Shown piece by piece: positions 8,971 through 17,700 of a stretch of 64,000 nucleotides of DNA; the stretch's first letter is position 1; each line of letters begins with the position of its first letter. The position numbers and the translations under genes are program-made. This stretch comes from Streptomyces rimosus (GTDB taxonomy: Bacteria > Actinomycetota > Actinomycetes > Streptomycetales > Streptomycetaceae), in contig NZ_CP023688.1 in NCBI RefSeq assembly GCF_008704655.1, forward strand, positions 186,001 through 250,000, in the 5' to 3' direction. The notes beneath the pieces are model-generated. The model saw only the letters and a list, made by a program, of their open reading frames with translations, was not told where the DNA came from and searched no databases.

Positions 8971-8994
8971 ATTGGCCATGTTCTCCAGGCCAAT
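8971..8994. promoter_or_regulatory. Inverted repeat between the mocR and yczE genes
   Basis: ATTGGCC and GGCCAAT form a perfect 7-bp inverted repeat with a 10-bp spacer in the space between the divergent genes. A further CCAATGGCC follows 20 bp away. This is a plausible site for the MocR protein; binding is inferred from position only. Confidence 0.45.
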
Positions 8995-9074
8995 CACTGT
9001 ACAGAGTCGCCCCAATGGCCTCGCAGGCGTACCAGCGCCCCGGCGAGCAACGGACGAAGTGGAGGCGGTCGCCC

Positions 9075-9899
9075 ATGCGGCAGGGACACCCGGAAGAGGT
9101 CCTGTACGAGTGCGCGGAACGGCGCGGTTACGAGAAGGGAGCAGCCGTCGGAAACCGGGCGCCCCTGCCCGCCGCATCGCGGACCGGCCCGCCGGAGCCT
9201 CCCTCCCGGCTGCCGCCGCTCACCTGCCTCCCCCTCACCGAGCGCCCCCTGTGGCGCCTGCCCCAGCTGTTCATCGGCCTCGCCCTCTACGGGTTCAGCC
9301 TTTCGCTCATGGTGCGGGCTTCGCTGGGCGTCAATCCCTGGAGCGTGCTGTACGACGGGCTGGCCCGCCGCACGCCGCTGAGCTTCGGCATGATCAGTGC
9401 CGTCGTGGGCGTCCTCGTGCTGTTGCTGTGGGTTCCGCTCCGGCAGCGGCCGACGTTCGGCACCTTCGCCAATGTCGTCGTGCTGGCGTGCTCGTCCGAC
9501 CTCGGCCTTCGGCTCCTGCCCCAGCACTTCGGGCTGCCCGCGCGGGTCGGGCTGCTCACGGGCGGTGTCCTCTTCAACGGTCTGGCCGTCGCCGTCTACG
9601 TGGGCGCGCGTTTCGGTCCCGGCCCCCGGGACGGCTTGATGACCGGAGCGGCCGCCACGACCGGGCGCTCCCTCCGGGCCGTCCGTACGCTGATCGAGGT
9701 CGTCGTGCTGGCCGTGGGGTGGGGGCTCGGCGGGAGCGTGGGGGCCGGGACCGTGCTGTACGCGTTCGCGGTCGGCCCGGTGACCCAGTTCTTCGTGCCC
9801 TGGTTCGCGTGCCGGAGCGCCGCCGAGCGGCGGAGTCCGCCGCCCCGGAGGTGTTACGGCGCCCGTCGGCGGATACATCGGTTCTCCGTACGTGGATGA
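9075..9899 (+). CDS. YczE/YitT-type integral membrane protein
   Basis: A membrane protein of 274 residues from the chosen start, of the YczE family often controlled by a divergent MocR regulator. Hydrophobic segments include QLFIGLALYGFSLSLMVRA, ISAVVGVLVLLLWVPL, FANVVVLACSSDLGLRLL and IEVVVLAVGWGLGGSVG. Typical YczE motifs are LGVNPWSVLYDGLA and GPGPRDGLMTG. I start at the ATG at 9075 because GGAGG lies 9 bases upstream; the in-frame ATG at 9015 has none. The first 60 residues are poorly conserved in character, so the true start could be later. The C-terminal 25 residues are Arg-rich. Substrate unknown. Confidence 0.85.
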   Translation: MRQGHPEEVLYECAERRGYEKGAAVGNRAPLPAASRTGPPEPPSRLPPLTCLPLTERPLWRLPQLFIGLALYGFSLSLMVRASLGVNPWSVLYDGLARRTPLSFGMISAVVGVLVLLLWVPLRQRPTFGTFANVVVLACSSDLGLRLLPQHFGLPARVGLLTGGVLFNGLAVAVYVGARFGPGPRDGLMTGAAATTGRSLRAVRTLIEVVVLAVGWGLGGSVGAGTVLYAFAVGPVTQFFVPWFACRSAAERRSPPPRRCYGARRRIHRFSVRG

Positions 9900-9947
9900 T
9901 CGATGACCGGGCCGTACGCGCGCCCCGCGCCCCTCAGGAGAAACGGC

Positions 9948-10919
9948 ATGAGCAACGAACCGACCATGCGCACGATCACCCAGGACTCGTTCGGCGGCCC
10001 CGAGGTGCTGTACCTCACCCAGGTGGCCCGGCCCGCGCCGCTGCCCACCGAGGTGCTCGTCCGGGTGCACTCCGCCGGGGTGAACCCGGTCGACTGGAAG
10101 ACCCGGCAGGGCGGCGGCATGGCGCAGGTCCTCGGGGATCCGCCGTTCCGTGTGGGCTGGGACGTCAGCGGTGTCGTGGAGGAGGTCGGCTTCGGTGTGC
10201 ACACGGTCGGGGTGGGCGACGAGGTGTACGGGATGCCGTGGTTCCCGCGGCAGGCCGGCGCGTACGGCGAGTACGTGACCGCGCCGTCGCGGCAGTTCGC
10301 CCGCAAGCCCACGACGCTCGACCACGACCGCGCGACCGCCGTGCCGCTGGCCGCGCTCACGGCCTGGCAGTCCCTGGTGGACGCGGCGCGCGTCGAGGCG
10401 GGGCAGCGGGTGCTGATCCACGCGGCGGCGGGCGGTGTCGGGCACTTCGCGGTGCAGTTCGCCAAGCATCTGGGCGCGCAGGTCATCGGTACGGCCCGGA
10501 CGGCGAAGCACGACTGGCTGCGCTCGCTCGGCGCGGACGAGCTGGTCGACTACACCAAGGAGCGGTTCGAGGAGGCGGTACGGGACGTCGATGTCGTCAT
10601 CGATCTGGTGGGCGACGAGCACGAGGAGACCAGCACGCGTTCCCTGCGGACGCTGCGGCGCGGCGGCACGCTCATCGCCGTCCCCTCCGGCGCCTCGCCC
10701 GGCCTCATGGAGAAGGCCCGCGCCCAGGGGCTGCGGGCGAGCGGCTTCCTGGTGGAGCCGGACGGCGCGGCGCTCACCCGTATCGGTGACCTCATCGAGG
10801 AGGGGGCAGTGTCGGTCGAGGTCGAGGACGTGCTGCCGCTGGCCGAGGCCGGTGAGGCGCACCGGCGGGGCGAAGAGGGCCGTACTCGGGGGAAGCTCGT
10901 GCTGCGGGTCGCCTCTTAA
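9948..10919 (+). CDS. NADP-dependent zinc-free medium-chain oxidoreductase (quinone reductase type)
   Basis: A 323-residue member of the medium-chain dehydrogenase/reductase superfamily, quinone oxidoreductase branch. The N-terminal GroES-like domain contains VRVHSAGVNPVDWKTR and GWDVSGVVEEVG. The Rossmann domain starts at LIHAAAGGVGHFAVQFAKH, the nucleotide-binding glycine motif. No zinc-ligand set is present, as usual for this branch. It probably reduces quinones or enones with NADPH in the cytosol. The ATG at 9948 is preferred because AGGAG lies 7 bases upstream; the ATG at 9903 has no such site. Confidence 0.92.
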   Translation: MSNEPTMRTITQDSFGGPEVLYLTQVARPAPLPTEVLVRVHSAGVNPVDWKTRQGGGMAQVLGDPPFRVGWDVSGVVEEVGFGVHTVGVGDEVYGMPWFPRQAGAYGEYVTAPSRQFARKPTTLDHDRATAVPLAALTAWQSLVDAARVEAGQRVLIHAAAGGVGHFAVQFAKHLGAQVIGTARTAKHDWLRSLGADELVDYTKERFEEAVRDVDVVIDLVGDEHEETSTRSLRTLRRGGTLIAVPSGASPGLMEKARAQGLRASGFLVEPDGAALTRIGDLIEEGAVSVEVEDVLPLAEAGEAHRRGEEGRTRGKLVLRVAS

Positions 10920-11068
10920 GGACGCGCGGCCACCGCACGCCGGGGGGAAACAGCGATTGCCTTATTCCATCGCGTTTTTACGCGGACAGCGGGTCCGCGG
11001 GCATCATCCGGCCGGTATTCCCGGAGCGGAATGTGCCGCGTACCCGGCCGGCCGCGGAAGCGGCGGTT

Positions 11069-11494
11069 TTATGCGTCGACCCACTCGTGCGACTGGGCCT
11101 GCTTGAGGAGGCGCTGGCGGGCCTGGAGGATCTGCTCGCCGGTCATGCTCGGAACGCCCGTCACGAGGAGTTCGGTCACCTCGTCGAGAAACTCCTGTGC
11201 GGAGAGCGTGTCGCAGAGGACGCCGTCCTCGAAAGGCCCGTCGGAAAGCGCGCTCTGGGAGCGGTGCAGGCCGCCGGAGCGGCCGGGGGCACCTTCCAGG
11301 AACCGTACGTTGGACGCCTTGGGTCCTCGGTCGCCCTCGTCCACCACGAATTCGACCTTGACGCCGGGAGCCATCAGTCCCTTGTCGAATTCGAGGTCGT
11401 TGACGTGCACGAAGACGTCTTCTCCGCCGTGGTCGGGAACGACGAATCCGTAGCCGCGTACCTCGTCGAACCGGATGACCTTGCCCGAAACCAT
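11069..11494 (-). CDS. Cold-shock-domain protein with C-terminal extension
   Basis: A 141-residue protein whose first 67 residues are a cold-shock domain. RNP1-like GYGFVV and RNP2-like DVFVHV are present, starting from MVSGKVIRFDEVRGYGF. Such domains bind single-stranded RNA or DNA and act as RNA chaperones. Unlike the standard ~67-residue Csp proteins, this one carries about 70 extra residues (FLDEVTELLVTGVPSMTGEQILQARQRLL), predicted helical. It is convergent with the oxidoreductase gene. The role of the tail is unknown. Confidence 0.9.
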   Translation of the reverse strand: MVSGKVIRFDEVRGYGFVVPDHGGEDVFVHVNDLEFDKGLMAPGVKVEFVVDEGDRGPKASNVRFLEGAPGRSGGLHRSQSALSDGPFEDGVLCDTLSAQEFLDEVTELLVTGVPSMTGEQILQARQRLLKQAQSHEWVDA

Positions 11495-11798
11495 CACAGT
11501 GCCCCAAACCCCAATTCCACAACTGCCCGCAATTTCGCATACACCCGCCGCCGTCCGGGCGGTGCCGTTCCCGCCGGGCGCACCGGCAGAGGTAATCGCC
11601 GAGGGCGGGGACGATTCGGTGGATGTCCCGCCCATACTATTGCCGAGCCGCGGCGGAACGTCCAGCCCGGTGCCGACCATGGCTCCCACCGGCGTAAGCG
11701 GGGCGGCACACACCGGTACGCGGGGACGGTACCGGTACGACGGGACGGCACCGTCCCGTCGGATCGGCACCGTCCCGTCGCGGGCGGGGGCACTCGGC
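11495..11798. other. Gene-free interval with GC-rich palindromic repeats
   Basis: About 300 bp between the end of the upstream NRPS gene and the start of the cold-shock gene, both on the minus strand. It must hold the terminator of the former and the promoter of the latter. The half nearest the NRPS (11720-11785) is a dense set of GGTACC/GGGACGG repeats. Apart from these I see no gene. Confidence 0.6.
11738..11761 (-). terminator. Hairpin downstream of the aminotransferase/NRPS gene
   Basis: A perfect 11-bp inverted repeat (CGACGGGACGG / CCGTCCCGTCG) separated by 2 bases. A third copy of CACCGTCCCGTCG follows at 11769-11781, giving alternative pairing. It lies 38 bp after the NRPS stop and is the likely terminator of that operon. 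Confidence 0.55.
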
Positions 11799-14700
11799 TC
11801 ACTCGGCCAGGGCGGCCCGTACCTCCTCGGCCAGCAGGGACACATAGTCGGCGGCCCAGCCCTCGATTGTGGCGTGGTCCCACAGGTCGGTCGAGTACTC
11901 GACGTATCCGGCCAGCGCGTCGCCCGCCGGGACGAGACCGAGGTTGAACTCCGACCGGGAGGCCGGGACGGCCAGGTCCTCGACGGCGGCGGTCACGCCG
12001 GGCAGTTCGATGTCGGTCTCCAGGGAGTTCTGGTACTGGAACCCGAGCGGCACCCGGTCCGGTATCTCGACCCCCAGGTCCTCGCGCAGCGCCTTGGCCA
12101 GCCTCCGCAGCGGCATGACATGGTCGATGGCCTCGGTGGTGGCGAGGGTGACCCGGCGGACCAGACCGGTGAAGGTCTCCTCGGCGGCGGTCCGTACGCG
12201 CAGCGGGAAGCCCGCGACCGTGCAGGCCATCAGCGACTCGAAGGCACGGCGTTCACGGTTGGCGTAGGACACGAAGACGACCGTTTCCGGCTTGCCGGAC
12301 AGCTTGCCTGCCAGCCGCCCCAGAGCCGCGATGGTGACCGCGTACGGGGTCGTGCCGCACTTCCTGGCCAGCCGTTCCACGTCGGCGCGTACGTCGGCGC
12401 CCACGTGGAACAAGACGACGCGCCCCTGTCCGCTCAGGGTTTCCGGGCGCGGCCGGTCCAGGGGCAGGCCGTGCGGGAAGGACGCCCCTTCCAGTTCGCG
12501 GGCCCAGTACTTCAGGACGCGCTGGTCGGCCTTGTCCCCGATGGTCTCCCGCTGCCAGCGCGCGTACTCGGTCGGCTGCGGCACCGTACTGGCCAGGGTG
12601 TGGGGCTCGCCGGTCACCGCGGCTCCGTAGAGGGCCGCGAAATCGCTGAGCAGGATACTGACGGCCCAGCCGTCGCAGGTGGAGTGGTGCAGGAGGAAGA
12701 GCAGCACCCAGGTCGACGGGCCGGTGCGCAGCAGGCGGAGCTTGGGCGCCACGCCTTCGGCGAGGTCGAAGCGGGTCTCGGCGACCTCCGCACTGATCCG
12801 CTTGACCTCGGCCTCGTCGGCTTCCGCCACGGACCCGTCCGCAGTGTCGCCCGGGCCGGTCAGATCCTCGACCGTAAGGTCGACCGGTCGCGGCCGGAGG
12901 ATCTCCTGCCACCACTCCTCGCCGTCCTTCACGAACCGCGTGCGCAGCGACTCGTGGCGGGCGCAGAGCTGGGTGAGGGCGGTACGCAGCGCCGGTATGT
13001 CCAGGTCACCGGTCAGGGTGATGCGCAGGGCGACGTTGAAGACCTGCGGCAGCGCGTGACGGTGGTGCTGCTCGATGAAGTTCCGCTGCTGGAAGGTGGC
13101 CGGGGCCCGGCCGACCACTTCGGCGGCGGTGTCCGCGGCGCGGGCCGGTTCCCCAGGCTCCCCGCTGTCTGCGGTGTCCCCGTCGGCCGCGGCCTCCCCG
13201 GCGTCCGTGGACTCCCCGGCCAGGTAGGCCGCCATGGCCCGTACGGTCGGCTCCTGATAGAAGCGCACCATCGGGTACTCCTGGCCGAACACCTCCCGGG
13301 CCCGGTTGACCAGCCGGATCGCGGCGATCGAGTGGCCGCCCAGGTCGAAGAAGGACGTCTCCGGGCCGATGGCGTCGGCCGTGAGGTCGAACTCCTCGGC
13401 CCAGAGGGCCCGGAGACGGCCCTCCAACCGGGTGCGGAGGCCGGTACCCGCACCGGTACCAGCCGCAGGTCGGGTGGTACCGAACCGCTCGCCCCCGGAC
13501 CGCTCGACCGCCGCCCGCACGGCCGACGGCCGCGCCCCCGTAACGATCTCAGGATCCGGCAGCGCCGCACGCTCCAGCTTCCCGTTGCCCGCGAGCGGCA
13601 GCGCGCCGAGCACGGCCCAGGACCGCGGTACGAGGTAGTCCGGCAGCCGGGAGGCGAGGTCGCGGGCCAGCCGGTCGGCGTACGCCTGGCGGCCGGCCGC
13701 GGTGGTGGTGTCCTCGGCGATCCGCTCGGCCGGTACGGCGTAGGCCGCGAGGTACGCCTCGCCACGGCTGGTGCGGCGTGCCAGTACGGCGGCCTCGCGC
13801 ACGCCGTCCAGGGCGTTGAGCGCGCGGGCGGTCTCCTCCGGCTCGACCCGGTATCCGCGGATCTTCACCTGGTCGTCGAGACGCCCGCGGAACTCCAGCG
13901 CGCCGTCCTCGGTCCAGCACACGAGGTCACCGGTGCGGTAGTACACGGTGTCGGCCGGTCCGCCGCCGCCCGCGCCCATGCCCCTGCTGCCACAAGGATC
14001 CGCGCCGAACCGTTCCTCCGTCAGTTCGGGCGCGCCCAGATAGCCGCGCGCCACGCCCGGCCCGCCGACGTACAGCTCCCCCACCGCGCCCTGCGGCACC
14101 GGCGCGCCCGACGCGTCGAGAACCCGCAGGCGTACGTTGTCGGCCGGGCGGCCGATCGGGATGGCGGCGGTGCCGGTCTCCGGCGTCCGCGGGCCGACGG
14201 TCTCGGTGGTGCAGAGCACGGTGGTCTCGGTCGGCCCGTACACGTTGACCGTTTCGTACGCCACGTCCGGATGCGGCCGGGTGCGCAGCACGTCACCGCC
14301 CAGCAGCAGGTGGCGCAGCGGCGGCTGTTCGGCGGGCGGCAGGGAGAGCAGGGCCTCCCCGAGGGCCGTGGGCAGGATCGAGAAGGTCACCCGCTCCCGC
14401 GCGTACCAGCGGGCCAGCGTGAGCGGGTCCGTGCGGACCGTGTCATCGGCGATGACGACCGAGGCCCCCGCGGTCAGCGCGGGCCAGATTTCCAGGACCG
14501 ACGCGTCGAAACTCTGGCTGCACACCAGCGCGCTGCGGTCGGCCGAGGTGAAGGCGAAGCGCTTGTGGTGCCACTGGCAGAGGTCGACGACGCTGCGGTG
14601 CGGTACCGCGACGCCCTTGGGCGTGCCCGTGCTGCCGGAGGTGTAGATGACGTAGCAGAGGGACTCGGGACCGGCGGTAGCAGTGCCATCGGCGGCCCGG

Positions 14701-17700
14701 TCGGCAGTCCGGCCAGGGCCGGGGCGGTCGGTGACGTCGATGACGGTCACCCCGGCGGGCAGATCGAGTGCGTCGGCCTCGGCTCCGGTGCTCAGCAGGA
14801 TGCGGGCTCCGCATTCCGCGATCACCGTGGCGGCGCGGGCCCGGCCCAGTGACGGGTCCAGCGGCACGTACGCCCGGCCGGACTTCAGTACCGCGAGCAT
14901 GGCCACGACGAGGTCGGCGGAGCGGGGCAGCCACAGGGCCACCACCTCGTCCGTACCGCTGCCCGCCGGTGCGGGGGCGCGGCGTTCCCTGATGGCCGTG
15001 GCCAGCCGTTCGGCGCGGGTGTCCAGGTCGCGGTAGCTGAGGAGGTCATCGCCGCAGCGGACGGCGGTGCGGTACGGGGCGTCCGCGGCGCGCCGGGCGA
15101 TGAGCTCGTGGACGGTGGCGCGGGCCACCGGGCGGGCCGGACCCTGCTGCCATTCGGCGGGCACCGGCTCGACGGTGGGCGCGGTCGTCACGGCGGGGCT
15201 CTCGGCCCGCCGCGTCTCCCTGACGCCGAGGCGGGACAGCGGCGTCCTGGGGTCCCGTACGGCGGCTTCCAGCAGATCGCGGAAGGTATCGAAGAAGCCG
15301 TCCACGGTGTCCGCGTCGAAGAGGTCGGTGTTGTACTCCAGGTGGCAGCGGATGCCTTCGGGCTGGTCCGTGAAGTACACGGCGAGGTCGGTGAGGGCCT
15401 TGTCCGGCCCCGCGTCGATCACGGTGGCCCGGACGCCGGGCAGGTCGAAGCGGAACGGATCGCTGCTCTCGAACTCGGCGAGCACCTGGAAGACCGGCGT
15501 GCGGTCGGTGGTACGCGCCGGGGCCAGCTCCCGCACCACCGTCTCGAAGGGCACGTCCGCGTGGTCGTACGCGTCCAGGGCGACGCCCCGCACCCGGTCG
15601 AGGAACGCGCCGAAGTCCGGGTCGCCGGACAGGTCGAAGCGGAGCGCGAGGGTGTTGACGAAGAATCCGAGCAGGTCCTCAGTGCCCTGCGGGCGGTCCG
15701 ATATCGGGGTGCCGACGACGATGTCCCGCTGTCCGGTGACCCGGTGGAGCATCGCGATGAAGCCGGCGAGCAGTGTCATGAAGAGGGTGCCGCGCCGCTG
15801 CCTGCTCAGGTCCCGCAGCCGGGCGGACAGTTCGGGGTCCAGCCGGTGGAAGACGGCGCGGCCGTTGGACGTCATGGCCGCGGGGCGCGGGCGGTCGCAG
15901 GGCAGTTCCAGGACCGGCAGTTCGCCGCCCAGCGTACCGAGCCAGTACTTCAGGGCGGCGGCGCCGCGGGAGTCGGCCGACGTGCTCAGCTGGGCGCGGG
16001 CGTGGTCCGCGTACGTGCTGGTGAGCGCGGGGAGGCCCGGGTCGGAGCCGTCGTGCGCGGCCCGGTAGAGGGCGGACAGGTCGCGGGCGAGGACGGAGGC
16101 GGAGGCCGCGTCCACGACGATGTGGTGCAGGGAGAAGACCAGGACGTGCCGCTCCTCGCCCAGCTTGATCAGCCGGGTGACGAACAGCGGCCCGTCCACG
16201 AGGTCGAAGCGCCGGGCGCTCTCCGCCTCCAGGACGGCACGGATCGCGGCGTCCTCACCGGCCGGGCCCGCGTCCGTACGGTCGAGCACCGCGAAGTCCG
16301 GTGCGGACGGCGGCCGGACGAGCTGGCAGGGCTCGTCGTCGATCTCGCGGAAGACGGTCCGCAGTCCCTCGTGCCGCGCCACCAGCCCGCGCAGCGCGGT
16401 GCGCAGCGCGGGGACATCGAGCGGGCCGTCGAGGCGGATGGCCTTGGTCTCGTTGTAGGCGGTGCGGCCCGGCAGCATCCGTTCGAGGAACCAGATGCGC
16501 TGCTGTCCGGGCGAGAGCGGGGCGGCGCTTTCGTGTACGGGCTCCTCGATCGTCGTACCCACGGGAGCGACCGGTGCCTCGACCGTCGTACGGACGGGCG
16601 GCGCGGTCCGGCGGGCGGACGGCCGGGGCGTCGTACGGACGTCCGCGCGCGGCTCGTGGTACCGGCGGCGCAGCGTGTCGATGTGGGTGAGGCCGGTGCG
16701 CAGCGCGTCGGGGGCCACGCCGAAGTCGACCAGCGAGACGATCTCGTCGGCGCCCGCCGCGCCGACCGCGTCCACCACCGGGGCGACGGTGTCGGCCGTG
16801 CCGATGAGCGCCCGCTGGTCGCAGTAGCGTTCGTAGGCGCGGTGGAAGAGCACGTCGAGGTCGTCCTCGCTGAGCGCGGCCAGGTCGACGTTGTGGCCGA
16901 GGCTGTTGGCGACGTTGCCGAACAGGGAGAGCGAGGCGCGCATGTAGCGCGCCAGCGGCTCGTACGCCTCGGTGCGCGCGGTGCGGTGGTCGGCGGCGAG
17001 GTAGGTGTGCAGCAGGACGGCCACCCGTCCGGCGTCCGGGTCGAGGCCGTGTTCGGCGCGGGTGCGGCGGTACAGGGCGATGTTCTCGGCGAGCTGCTCG
17101 ACGCTCTGGGTCATCAGGTTGGTGACCACGCCGACGTCGTGCCGGGCGGCTGCCGCGTACGAGTCGGGATTGCCGACGACCGCCGTGTACATGGGCGGAG
17201 CGTCCTGGACCGGGCGCGGGAACAGGCGGACCTCGGTCTCGCCGTCGCCGCCGGCGCGCCGCACGGCCTCGCCGCGCCAGAGCCGGCGGACCTGCGCCAC
17301 CTGGTCGTACATCATCTCCTTGTGCCGCCCGAAGCGCTCGGGGAAGAAGACGAAGTCGTTGGCGTGCCAGCCGCCGGCGCAGCCGATGCCGACGCGGCCG
17401 CCGGAGAGGTTGTCGGCCATGGACCACTCCTCCGCGACCCGGACCGGGTCGTGCAGGGGCAGTACGACGGAGCCCGCGTTGAGGCGGATGCGCCGGGTCT
17501 CGCGGGCGAGGGCGGCGACGAGCACGACGGGGTTGGGGAACAGCCCGCCGAAGGAGTGGAAGTGCCGTTCCGGCATCCAGAGCGCGTGGAATCCGTGCTG
17601 GTCGGCGAAGCGGGCGGTCTCCAGGATGTGGTCGTACTTGCCCTGGCCGGTGGCCGGCCCGGCATCGTCCTGCGGGTAGTCGCCGAAGAAATAGATGCTG

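Noticed and set aside
6762..8993. A 743-codon frame containing the small membrane protein
   Set aside because: Most of it is antisense-phase noise over the MocR gene; promoter and operators lie inside it, so the gene starts at 7256.
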